In this document: in pieces, positions 1 to 6,962 of the stretch
Layout of the letters: every line of letters starts with the position of its first letter
Position numbering within the stretch: position 1 is the stretch's first letter
Assembly: GCA_964617955.1 (NCBI GenBank)
Contig: CAZTXB010000006.1
Span: 1-64,000 of the forward strand
DNA from: JABWCE01 sp964617955
GTDB lineage: Bacteria; Bacteroidota; Bacteroidia; NS11-12g; UBA9320
Length of the DNA: 64,000 bases
Direction of reading: 5' to 3'
Program-made: the position numbers and the translations under genes
The notes under the pieces: model-generated
What the model saw: the letters and a program-made list of their open reading frames with translations, nothing else
What the model was told of the DNA's origin: nothing
The model's database searches: none

Positions 1-52
1 CTGCGCTTTGCCGCCTCGTCCTGCACGCACACTGAACTTTTTCAGCAGGCCC
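1..52. repeat. End of a dispersed repeat or MITE/IS-like element, cut by the window edge
   Basis: The reverse complement of this stretch begins TAGGGCCTGCTGAAAAAG and matches almost base for base, over about 30 bp, the start of the repeat at 29941. The two copies are in opposite orientation and then diverge. The stop codon of gltX (TAG, 52-54) lies on the edge of the repeat. The sequence resembles the terminal inverted repeat of an insertion sequence or MITE, but no transposase is visible because the window starts here. Confidence 0.5.
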
Positions 53-1581
53 TAACTTAGCGGTATCTCAGCTACTGCTTTGGCAATCCGCCTGTTCACT
101 TCCTCTTTACCGAGCAATTCAAGCATTTCGAAAATTGGGGGACCCCCTGCTTCCCCACTCACCGCTACCCGCAAAGGTTGCATTAAATGACCAGGGTTTT
201 GATTTAATTCTGTCGCTAAATTTTTAAAAGAATTTTCCAATTCTGTGGCCTGATAGTTTGATAAGGCATTTATTTTTTCCAGGTAAGATTCTAAAAAATC
301 AGGGACACCCTGCTTCCATTTTTTTGAAATAACCCCTTCGTCGAATTGGGTTGGGGCGATAAATAAATAGGTCCCTTTTTCTAATATTTCCCTGGCAAAA
401 TTTACTTTTTCCTTCATCAATCCCACTGTTTTTTCCAGATAATCTAAATCAACGTGGTATCCATTGGATAATGCCAAGGGTAATAGTTCAGCCGCTATCT
501 CCGCATTATTTTGAAGTTGCAAATATTGATGGTTAAACCATAAGGCTTTGTTCAAATCAAACTTTGCCCCGTTTTTACTCACCCTTTCCAGGGTAAATTC
601 GCTGAACAAATCATCAAGGCTAAACATTTCACGGTTATCGCTGGGGTGCCATCCCAAAAAGGAAAGCATATTAATAACCGCAGCCGGCAAATAACCCGAT
701 TCGCGGTATCCACTGGATATTTCCCCTGTAGCCGGATCTTTCCATTCCAAAGGAAACACGGGAAAGCCCAATTTATCTCCATCCCGTTTGCTCAGTTTTC
801 CATTTCCTTCGGGCTTTAATAACAAAGGCAAATGGGCAAATTGCGGCATCACGGCTTCCCACCCTAAATAGCGGTAAAGCATTACATGCAAAGGAGCCGA
901 AGGCAACCATTCTTCGCCTCGTATCACGTGGGATATTTTCATCAGATAATCATCCACGACGTTGGCTAAGTGATAAGTAGGCATGCCATCGCTTTTGTAC
1001 AACACTTTGTCGTCCATTTGCGCGGTTTGCACCACGACCCAACCCCGTATGATATCGTGAAAACGCACTTCCTCTTTTCGTGGAAGTTTTAGCCTAATCA
1101 CGAAAGGCTCATTGTTGGCAAGTCGCTCTTTTACTTCGTCTTCACTCAAGGTCAGACTGTTTTTCATGGTCATTCGGCTGGCCGCATCATATTTTGATGG
1201 CATTTTTCCTGCCTCAAGCCGGGTCCGCATTTCGTCCAATTCTTCAGGAGTATCAAAAGCATAATAGGCCTTGTCATCGGCAATTAACTGATCGGCATAC
1301 TGCTTGTAAATTGGTTGTCGTTCACTTTGGCGGTAGGGCGCGTGCGGGCCGCCAATGCCTACACCTTCGTCATAGCTAATGCCAAGCCATTTAAAGGTTT
1401 CAACAATATAGTCTTCGGCTCCCGGCACAAAACGACTTTGATCGGTATCTTCGATACGCAACAAAAAATCACCTCCATTTTTTTTTGCAAATAAATAGTT
1501 GTAAAGGGCAGTTCTTACCCCCCCAATATGCAATGGCCCGGTTGGACTGGGCGCAAATCTCACTCTAACACGACGTTCCAT
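52..1581 (-). CDS. gltX: Glutamate--tRNA ligase
   Basis: A class I aminoacyl-tRNA synthetase that charges tRNA-Glu in the cytoplasm. The 509 aa match the usual family length. The HIGH-type signature lies in PSPTGPLHIGG (residues 11-21) and the KMSKS-type loop is KLSKRDGDK (about 262-270). The ATG at 1581 follows a TATCTTTG -7 element on the minus strand (1592-1599). The stop codon lies on the edge of a dispersed repeat. The first 28 codons and the promoter are duplicated about 860 bp upstream (2362-2503), on the far side of a toxin-antitoxin pair. The gene itself looks intact. Confidence 0.97.
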   Translation of the reverse strand: MERRVRVRFAPSPTGPLHIGGVRTALYNYLFAKKNGGDFLLRIEDTDQSRFVPGAEDYIVETFKWLGISYDEGVGIGGPHAPYRQSERQPIYKQYADQLIADDKAYYAFDTPEELDEMRTRLEAGKMPSKYDAASRMTMKNSLTLSEDEVKERLANNEPFVIRLKLPRKEEVRFHDIIRGWVVVQTAQMDDKVLYKSDGMPTYHLANVVDDYLMKISHVIRGEEWLPSAPLHVMLYRYLGWEAVMPQFAHLPLLLKPEGNGKLSKRDGDKLGFPVFPLEWKDPATGEISSGYRESGYLPAAVINMLSFLGWHPSDNREMFSLDDLFSEFTLERVSKNGAKFDLNKALWFNHQYLQLQNNAEIAAELLPLALSNGYHVDLDYLEKTVGLMKEKVNFAREILEKGTYLFIAPTQFDEGVISKKWKQGVPDFLESYLEKINALSNYQATELENSFKNLATELNQNPGHLMQPLRVAVSGEAGGPPIFEMLELLGKEEVNRRIAKAVAEIPLS

Positions 1582-1648
1582 AAATAGAGGGCAAAGATAA
1601 TTCTATTTACTCCCGATAGCAATCGGGATTAGAATTACGATTTATGAT
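1499..1648. repeat. Long direct repeat, native copy (gltX 5' end and promoter)
   Basis: This stretch holds the first 28 codons of gltX, its promoter and some upstream sequence. It recurs in the same orientation at 2362-2503. The ungapped core (1499-1627 against 2362-2490) differs at 6 of 129 positions by hand alignment; beyond it there is a short length difference. The two copies bracket a ParE-type toxin-antitoxin pair. Confidence 0.93.
1592..1599 (-). promoter_or_regulatory. gltX promoter, -7 element
   Basis: The minus strand reads TATCTTTG, matching the Bacteroidota TAnnTTTG -7 consensus, 10 nt before the gltX ATG. The identical element is present in the upstream duplicate at 2455-2462. 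Confidence 0.6.
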
Positions 1649-1723
1649 ATGATTTCAAAAATGAATTTGAAAATTTGAAAATGAAGCTATAGAAAATAGT
1701 TAATAGGATTTATAGTTTGTACG

Positions 1724-2008
1724 CTATTTTAAAGCTGAACCAAGAACTATAAGTTTTACTGAAAATATTTTATTGTTTAAAGTAAAAGCTATTATCCACT
1801 TGTCAATTGTGGCACAACTCCATCCTCTTTTTTTTAATATCTTATTATTGCATAAAGCAAATTGTGCATTGTTAACCGCAAAACTTTCGATCTCTGCCAT
1901 AAACTTTCTCAGGAATCTCTCACAGGCATTTTCAGTATTCAAACTCTCAACATAGTCGCCCAGCTTAGCTAACTGACGAATTGCTGCCTTTGAATACTCA
2001 ATATTCAT
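1724..2008 (-). CDS. RelE/ParE-family toxin
   Basis: 94 aa with the ParE/RelE-superfamily layout: an N-terminal helical hairpin (MNIEYSKAAIRQLAKLGDYV, then NTENACERFLRKF) followed by beta strands ending IFSVKLIVLGSALK. Members poison gyrase (ParE) or cut mRNA on the ribosome (RelE); the sequence alone does not decide which. The start codon overlaps the stop of the upstream antitoxin gene as ATGA, so the two are translationally coupled. The pair lies between two copies of the gltX 5' end, which suggests it arrived as a unit. Confidence 0.75.
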   Translation of the reverse strand: MNIEYSKAAIRQLAKLGDYVESLNTENACERFLRKFMAEIESFAVNNAQFALCNNKILKKRGWSCATIDKWIIAFTLNNKIFSVKLIVLGSALK

Positions 2009-2250
2009 TTTTGATGTTTTTTTATTTCAACCCAGGCATTTTCTTTAGACAATACTTCATTAAAATCCTGTTGATTTAAATAATGTTCCAGTTCTTCATT
2101 GGAGAATGGACGGCCGATTCCAAGAACCATATCTTCATCGGTTAAAGATTTTGACGAATGAAGATTTTTTACATGAGGATTTTTTTTAAGATTCTTCTTT
2201 ATCTCCTCAGCATGTTCATGGGTATCTATTTCAATGGTCAAAATTTCCAT
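2005..2250 (-). CDS. Putative antitoxin of the ParE-type pair
   Basis: 81 aa, first gene of a two-gene unit with the ParE-like toxin (ATGA overlap). I do not recognise a named family. It has a short beta-strand start (MEILTIEIDTHEHAEEIKKN) and a charged C-terminal half with helical character (FSNEELEHYLNQQDFNEVL). The antitoxin role is inferred from size, order and coupling. A TATTTTTG -7 element on the minus strand (2255-2262) lies 4 nt before the ATG, so the pair has its own promoter. It may also be read from the duplicated gltX promoter further upstream. Confidence 0.7.
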   Translation of the reverse strand: MEILTIEIDTHEHAEEIKKNLKKNPHVKNLHSSKSLTDEDMVLGIGRPFSNEELEHYLNQQDFNEVLSKENAWVEIKKHQK

Positions 2251-2254
2251 AACT

Positions 2255-2262
2255 CAAAAATA
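2255..2262 (-). promoter_or_regulatory. Promoter -7 element of the ParE-type TA pair
   Basis: The minus strand reads TATTTTTG (TAnnTTTG consensus), separated from the antitoxin ATG by only 4 nt. Transcription would start at or next to the start codon. Confidence 0.5.
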
Positions 2263-2357
2263 AATTAAAACACAGGTATTAAAAAACTTTTGAATAATCT
2301 TTAAAACGACAATTCCGTATTATTATCGTATTATTTTTTAGAGATGCTCAACAACAA

Positions 2358-2444
2358 CTAATTGTAAAGGGCAGTTCTTACCCCTCCAATATGCAATGGC
2401 CCGGTTGGACTGGGCGCAAATCTCACTCTAACACGACGTTCCAT
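2358..2444 (-). pseudogene. Duplicated 5' fragment of gltX (28 codons)
   Basis: The minus strand from 2444 encodes the first 28 residues of GltX identically (MERRVRVRF, PSPTGPLHIGG, VRTALYN) and then meets TAG at 2358. It lies inside the second copy of the long repeat and keeps the TATCTTTG promoter at 2455-2462. It cannot make a working synthetase. It may be expressed as a 28-residue peptide upstream of the toxin-antitoxin pair. Confidence 0.9.
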
Positions 2445-2503
2445 AAATAAGGGGCAAAGATAATTCTATTTACTACTGATAGCAATCGAGTAACATTTAT
2501 GAT
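2362..2503. repeat. Long direct repeat, second copy (gltX 5' end)
   Basis: Partner of 1499-1648. It ends at the junction with foreign sequence after the 28th gltX codon. Together the copies frame about 710 bp that contain only the ParE-type TA pair. Confidence 0.93.
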
Positions 2504-2614
2504 TGTTTTGAAAATAATCCATTGAAATAAAAAGACATAAATTTATAAATCCCTTTGAAATTCAAAAGTTTATGTGAACCTTTGAAACCACTTAGAAAAA
2601 ACTTAAATAAAATT

Positions 2615-3244
2615 ATGAAAAAATTAAAATTAACTCTGCTCACATCCCTGTTTCTTTTATTGGGATTCTCAACAAAAGCTCAAAGTGCTAAAGGTCAAAC
2701 CGTCGCTACACTTAATGTGGGTTACAGTCTTACTGGAAGTTTTGTTAAAGGACTATTTACTGATGGTGAAGGTGAAACTTCTGTAAAAGTAAGCCCTGTT
2801 ATTATTTTGGGTGCCGACTATGGAATTACAGATAATTTTAGCTTAGGCTTCCATTTTACTACACAAGGTATGAAGGGAACGGTGAAGGATAACTGGTATT
2901 TTAATGATAGCGGAAATATCGTTACCGAAAATTTCGACTATACACTCAGAAGAACCCATTTTGGCCTTACGCCAAAATTTCATTTTATTAAAGACAACCC
3001 TAAATTGGATATCTATTCAGGTTTGAGAATAGGTTATGTCTTGTGGTCTATTAAATCAGATTCAAAGGATGAAACCTTTACTGTTTTCGACGATTTAAAA
3101 GGCCGGATTACCGCCGGTATAACACCAATTGGAATACGTTACTACTTTACCGAACAATTCGGAGCAAATTTTGACCTAAATATTGGTGCCCCATATGTTG
3201 CAAGTTTTGGTGTTAATTATAAAATAGGCGGCAGCAATTATTGA
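2615..3244 (+). CDS. Outer-membrane beta-barrel-like secreted protein
   Basis: 209 aa from the ATG at 2615. That start gives a clean signal peptide: KK, then a hydrophobic stretch LTLLTSLFLLLGF, then a cleavage-like site STKAQS. An upstream in-frame start at 2555 would bury the signal and is less likely. The mature part alternates short glycine and aromatic strands (YGITDNFSLGFHF, SGLRIGYVLW, FGANFDLNIGAPYVASFGVNY) and ends in a strand with aromatic residues, as in small 8-strand barrels. No specific function can be given. A strong hairpin terminator follows. Confidence 0.75.
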   Translation: MKKLKLTLLTSLFLLLGFSTKAQSAKGQTVATLNVGYSLTGSFVKGLFTDGEGETSVKVSPVIILGADYGITDNFSLGFHFTTQGMKGTVKDNWYFNDSGNIVTENFDYTLRRTHFGLTPKFHFIKDNPKLDIYSGLRIGYVLWSIKSDSKDETFTVFDDLKGRITAGITPIGIRYYFTEQFGANFDLNIGAPYVASFGVNYKIGGSNY

Positions 3245-3270
3245 TAGCTGTATCACTTTTTTATACATCT

Positions 3271-3309
3271 AAAAAGAGGTTTTCATTCAAATGAAAACCT
3301 CTTTTTTTT
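3271..3309 (+). terminator. Rho-independent terminator
   Basis: AAAAAGAGGTTTTCATT pairs with AATGAAAACCTCTTTTT around a very short loop and runs into a T tract, 27 bp after the stop of the beta-barrel gene. Confidence 0.85.
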
Positions 3310-3606
3310 GTGAAGTTGCTAAATATACTCGATAGGCTTTTTTCTCCTTTCGGGTTCACTTCTTCATTGCTTTGGTATAATTAACACTTGTTTTTAAAAT
3401 TTAGGGTAACCGCCCTACCGCTTTGAAATGAATGCCTAACAGACTTTTAAGCAATTGCTGCATTGACATTTTTGGACATTTCGGACCTGTTTGCAAAAAT
3501 GAACTGATCTAATGGTATGAAACCTTTTAGGAATACCCACATTAAAGTTACTGTATTCGCTGAGAAGTTCATAGTTCCTTTTTGTATTACAGGATAATGA
3601 AACAGA
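3310..3606. other. Non-coding gap
   Basis: About 300 bp between the terminator and the repeat at 3607. I see no open frame of note, RNA gene or convincing motif. Confidence 0.5.
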
Positions 3607-3719
3607 TTATTCTAAAAATCCGGCAACTCCACCAAAAACCAAATCTGCCGCGTTTCAAAATTTACTTGACTGATCCAATGCTCCAACCCATTGCTTACCA
3701 TTAAAAATTCGGCTCTTAA
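3607..3719. repeat. Long direct repeat, second copy (3' end of the HsdR-N-like gene)
   Basis: 113 bp that match 4394-4506 in the same orientation with 6 mismatches. It includes the duplicated stop codon (CTA on the plus strand at 3612-3614) and the last 35 or so codons of the HsdR-N-like gene. With the native copy it brackets the MntA/HepT pair. Confidence 0.93.
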
Positions 3720-3739
3720 GGAAGTTTGTTTATAGTAAA

Positions 3740-4072
3740 TCATAATAATAACACCTCCACTTCAGATTTTAACAAGGACAAATGACGAATAATTGTTCCC
3801 CAAACTATTGCATCATCTACTTTGTCGTAGCTATGAATTACTCGATTTCTCATTCCAATAATCTGAAATTTACCGGATATTTCAATAGTTGAATCTTGTT
3901 TATCAATCCGGTTCATGGCTTCCCCAATTATTTCAAACTCCCTTTCAATTGCTCTACGGAGCATTTTATTTTTAATATAAATATCGAAATCGCGTTTTTC
4001 ACCTAAATAGCTTTCAATAGAATAAATAGATTCACGAATATCAAACAGATTTTTCCGTATTTCATCAGTCAT
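3740..4072 (-). CDS. hepT: HEPN-domain toxin, HepT (DUF86) family
   Basis: 110 aa, all-helical. The HEPN ribonuclease signature RNRVIHSY (R-N-x3-H-x-Y) lies around residues 75-82. HepT-type HEPN proteins cut RNA and are silenced by a partner MNT nucleotidyltransferase that adds AMP to the HEPN tyrosine. That partner lies directly upstream and overlaps by 8 nt (4065-4072). The pair lies between duplicated copies of the end of the next gene. Confidence 0.9.
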   Translation of the reverse strand: MTDEIRKNLFDIRESIYSIESYLGEKRDFDIYIKNKMLRRAIEREFEIIGEAMNRIDKQDSTIEISGKFQIIGMRNRVIHSYDKVDDAIVWGTIIRHLSLLKSEVEVLLL

Positions 4073-4367
4073 AAATCAGAGTTTTGGCTTGGTTAACTGA
4101 TTTAATGAAATAGGGATTTGAAAGTGATTTATCGGTAACCAGGTCCACAGGACGATGAAACAAATCTTCAAATTTATTAGCTAGAGTAAAGTACGTATCT
4201 GCATAATCGGCATAATTCATTGATTTAAAAGTAATCAATAAATCAATGTCGCTGTTTTCATCAAAATCCTCCGAACATACCGACCCGAATGCAAAAAGTG
4301 ATTTAACATTATGTGCTTGACATAATAATCTAATCTTTTCAATATTGTCAGTTATGATTTTTTGCAT
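4065..4367 (-). CDS. mntA: MNT-domain nucleotidyltransferase antitoxin, MntA family
   Basis: 100 aa from the ATG at 4367. The longer frame to 4445 would run into the neighbouring gene and its extra residues are not MNT-like. The minimal nucleotidyltransferase motif is present as FAFGSVCSEDFDENSDIDLL, the GSx10DxD active site that binds Mg-ATP. MntA enzymes neutralise HepT toxins by adding AMP. It is the first gene of the pair. A TACCTTTG -7 element on the minus strand (4381-4388) lies 13 nt upstream. Confidence 0.9.
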   Translation of the reverse strand: MQKIITDNIEKIRLLCQAHNVKSLFAFGSVCSEDFDENSDIDLLITFKSMNYADYADTYFTLANKFEDLFHRPVDLVTDKSLSNPYFIKSVNQAKTLIYD

Positions 4368-4380
4368 TTTGTATTTATAG

Positions 4381-4388
4381 CAAAGGTA
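4381..4388 (-). promoter_or_regulatory. Promoter -7 element of mntA-hepT
   Basis: The minus strand reads TACCTTTG, matching TAnnTTTG, just inside the boundary of the repeat that starts at 4394. The module therefore brings its own promoter. Confidence 0.45.
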
Positions 4389-4393
4389 AAAAT

Positions 4394-4506
4394 TTATTCT
4401 AAAAATCCGGCAACTCCACCAAAAACCGAATCTCACGGGTTTCAAAATTTACCTGACTGATCCAATGCTCCAACCCATTGCTCACCATTAAAAATTCGGC
4501 TCTTAA
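4394..4506. repeat. Long direct repeat, native copy (3' end of the HsdR-N-like gene)
   Basis: Partner of 3607-3719, 113 bp and about 95% identical. It covers the stop codon and the C-terminal codons of the gene at 4399-4899. Most differences are single substitutions near codons for ETREI. Confidence 0.93.
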
Positions 4507-4899
4507 ATGAATATTGTAAACCGCCAACTGTTGCAAAGTATCTTGGCTAAGTTTTACAGAAGGAGCCTTACATTCAATGGCCATACGGGGATGACCCGAC
4601 GAATGATACACCACAAGATCAAAGCGTTTTAGCATTCCATTTATTTTTAAAGCCCTTTCGACTGCGATGAGCCCAGCCGGAATTTGCTTTTCATGGAGCA
4701 GGTAATGGATTAACTTTTGCCTTACTTCCTCCTCGGGGGTAAGCAAAATATTTTTTTTGCGCAGAGGGTCATACACGCATATTTTGCCTTCCTTCTCGGT
4801 AAGTTTTAGTGGGGTGTTAGTGAAATTAAAATTTTTCAAATGGATGTTAGCAACCTGAGTTATGGTTAAGTGATGCTTGTTGAAATAAAACCTCAGCAA
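4399..4899 (-). CDS. HsdR N-terminal-domain (PD-(D/E)xK) protein
   Basis: 166 aa resembling the stand-alone HSDR_N_2 family, related to the nuclease domain of type I restriction subunit R. Visible features are LLTPEEEVRQKLIHYL, then the nuclease-like core RFDLVVY followed by RMAIECKAPS (D...ExK). There is no helicase or specificity partner, so restriction activity is not implied. In Bacteroidota such small proteins often sit next to holA, as here (divergent). Its last 35 or so codons are duplicated on the far side of the mntA-hepT pair. The exact start is uncertain. Confidence 0.75.
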   Translation of the reverse strand: MLRFYFNKHHLTITQVANIHLKNFNFTNTPLKLTEKEGKICVYDPLRKKNILLTPEEEVRQKLIHYLLHEKQIPAGLIAVERALKINGMLKRFDLVVYHSSGHPRMAIECKAPSVKLSQDTLQQLAVYNIHLRAEFLMVSNGLEHWISQVNFETREIRFLVELPDF

Positions 4900-5189
4900 A
4901 AAATTTTAACCGCAATAAATCTGGCCTTCTTAAAATCACCCCTGGCCATGCCTTCATTTTTTGATGCCCTTCTATTTAGGCTTTTTGCTTCAATAAGTAT
5001 TCATACCCATCATTTGTTAGCAAAATAACAGAAAAAATCAGCATAAATCCACGATTAAGAAATTGTAAATCCAATTTTTACAAAATCAATAACAATTTCT
5101 AAATCGGGATTAATCTCAACTAATTCAAATAATTAGGCTATGCAAGCCTCCTATTGATTAAGTTGGGATTAAATTGCAATTTCGCAGCA

Positions 5190-6200
5190 ATGGCAAAACA
5201 AAGTTCCGGCATATCGTTTAAAGGCTTAATGACCGAACTGGATTTAAAACATTACAGTCCTGTGTACACCCTTTGCGGGGATGAGCCTTATTTTAATGAT
5301 AAAATTTGTGAACGCCTGGAAACTGAAATTTTAAACGAGGCGGAACGGGGTTTCAATCAATCGGTTTATTACGGCAAAGATACGGATACCCTTTCCATTG
5401 TGGGTGCCGCCAAGCGCTATCCTATGATGGCCGAAAGGCAGGTGCTTGTGATTAAAGAAGCCCAATACCTCAAAAATCTGGAGGTACTGAATCCCTATCT
5501 CGAAAACCCTCTAAAAAGCACGGTTTTAGTGCTTTTATTCAGAGGAAATGGACAATTAAAAAAAACCAATACATTTAAACTGCTCTCCAGATACGTTGTT
5601 TTTGAAAGCACAAAAATTCCGGATTATAACCTGGCCGAGTGGATTAATGGTTATTTGAAGGAAAAGGGTTTTAAAACCGATGCTGCAGGCTTGCAGCTCA
5701 TTGCCGAATCGTGTGGAAATGATTTGAGTACCGTTGAAAATGAACTGAGCAAAATTTTCTTAAACCTCGGAGAGAGAAAATCCATTTCGGTTGCAGATAT
5801 TGAGAAGTTTATTGGAATAAGCAAGGAATACAGTGTGTTTGAACTTCAAAATGCCCTCTCCAGACATGATGTCAGAAAGGTTTCAAAAATTTTAAGCTTC
5901 TTTGCTTCCGACGTTAAAAACAATCCCATTATCATGGTTATTTCGGGTTTGAACACCTTTTTCCATAAGGTGTACCTGGCAGCCCTGAACAGTTCAAAAT
6001 CGGATGCAGAATTGGCTTCCATTTTGGGAATCAACCCGTTCTTTGCAAAAGATTATAAAGCTGCCCTTAAGCACTATCCTTCACACAAAATTGAACAAAT
6101 TTTGAATTCGCTAAACACCCTCGATTTGCGCAGCAAAGGTATTATGACCAATACAGGGGATGAGAATTTGTATAAGGAATTACTGATCAGTATTATATAA
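5190..6200 (+). CDS. holA: DNA polymerase III subunit delta
   Basis: 336 aa from ATG 5190 (MAKQSSGISF); an in-frame earlier start at 5154 adds residues unlike the family. HolA is the clamp-loader subunit that opens the beta clamp during replication. The sequence shows the usual three-part layout: an AAA-like N-terminal part without a working P-loop (YTLCGDEPYFNDKICERLE), RQVLVIKEAQYL, and a helical C-terminal collar domain (EYSVFELQNALSRHDVRKV). The 3' end overlaps rdgB, on the other strand, by 8 nt. Another clamp-loader gene, dnaX, is at 26588. Confidence 0.9.
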   Translation: MAKQSSGISFKGLMTELDLKHYSPVYTLCGDEPYFNDKICERLETEILNEAERGFNQSVYYGKDTDTLSIVGAAKRYPMMAERQVLVIKEAQYLKNLEVLNPYLENPLKSTVLVLLFRGNGQLKKTNTFKLLSRYVVFESTKIPDYNLAEWINGYLKEKGFKTDAAGLQLIAESCGNDLSTVENELSKIFLNLGERKSISVADIEKFIGISKEYSVFELQNALSRHDVRKVSKILSFFASDVKNNPIIMVISGLNTFFHKVYLAALNSSKSDAELASILGINPFFAKDYKAALKHYPSHKIEQILNSLNTLDLRSKGIMTNTGDENLYKELLISII

Positions 6201-6792
6201 TTTTTCCGTTGCTTAGGAGCAAAGGCAATGCATTTAACATGGCCTCCAATGCTCTTTTTCTATGGCTAATGCTGTTTTTAATTTCGGCAGGCATATCAGC
6301 AAAGGTTCGGTCATAGCCATCCGGAATAAATAATGGGTCGTATCCAAAACCTTTGCTTCCACTCATTTTTTCGGCAATGGTACCGTCTACCCTTCCTTCA
6401 AAATAATGAATCGATTTTCTCAAGCTTAGCGCAATCACCGTTTTAAAACAGGCTTTGCGATTGGATTGACCTTCCAGTTCTTTTAATAATTTTTGATTAT
6501 TAGCTTCGTGGTTTCCATGCTCACCAGCATATCTGGCAGAAAAAACACCCGGTTGATTATTTAAAGCTTCTACTTCCAATCCGCTGTCATCGGCAAAGCA
6601 GTCTATTCCTTTTACCTTGTAAATGGCATTTACTTTAATAGCTGCATTTTCATGAAAGGTTAACCCGGTTTCTTCAATATCCTCAAAAAATCCTATATCG
6701 TTCAGGCTTTTTATCTCAAAATGCGAAGGAGCCAGAATGGCTTTTACTTCGTCTAATTTATGGGCATTGTTGCTGGCGAATATAAGTTGCAT
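6193..6792 (-). CDS. rdgB: XTP/dITP diphosphatase (RdgB/HAM1 family)
   Basis: 199 aa, the typical length. The enzyme removes inosine, xanthosine and other aberrant purine triphosphates from the nucleotide pool. Family motifs are present: FASNNAHKLDEVKAIL at the N-terminus, FADDSGLEVEAL, PGVFSARYAG, GFGYDPLF and SHRKRAL near the C-terminus. It converges on holA with an 8-nt overlap. A TAAATTTG -7 element (minus strand, 6806-6813) lies 13 nt before the ATG. Confidence 0.95.
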   Translation of the reverse strand: MQLIFASNNAHKLDEVKAILAPSHFEIKSLNDIGFFEDIEETGLTFHENAAIKVNAIYKVKGIDCFADDSGLEVEALNNQPGVFSARYAGEHGNHEANNQKLLKELEGQSNRKACFKTVIALSLRKSIHYFEGRVDGTIAEKMSGSKGFGYDPLFIPDGYDRTFADMPAEIKNSISHRKRALEAMLNALPLLLSNGKII

Positions 6793-6805
6793 GGTATTTA
6801 AACGG

Positions 6806-6813
6806 CAAATTTA
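6806..6813 (-). promoter_or_regulatory. rdgB promoter, -7 element
   Basis: The minus strand reads TAAATTTG (TAnnTTTG), 13 nt upstream of the rdgB start. Confidence 0.5.
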
Positions 6814-6841
6814 CCCCTTAAATCTCTGTTAAAAACATCAA

Positions 6842-6914
6842 TTATTGCGAATATATTCGCAATAAAAGGCAATATATTGCGAATACATTCGCAAATAATG
6901 GCAATATATTGCGA
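6842..6914. promoter_or_regulatory. Palindrome array, probable operator, upstream of the ATPase gene
   Basis: Two copies of the inverted repeat TTGCGAATATATTCGCAA are present: a perfect one extending to 24 bp at 6842-6865 and a near-perfect one at 6877-6894 with one centre change. They interleave with two copies of GCAATATATTGC (6869-6880 and 6901-6912) and a final half-site TTGCGA (6909-6914). The array ends about 20 bp before the -7 element of the ATPase gene, where a repressor would act. It could also be the end of a small mobile element. Confidence 0.6.
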
Positions 6915-6933
6915 TTTATAAAAATAAAAGGTT

Positions 6934-6941
6934 TAGTTTTG
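6934..6941 (+). promoter_or_regulatory. Promoter -7 element of the DUF4143 ATPase gene
   Basis: TAGTTTTG matches TAnnTTTG and lies 21 nt before the ATG at 6963, just downstream of the palindrome array. Confidence 0.5.
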
Positions 6942-6962
6942 TGACGGCAAAACACAAAAGTT

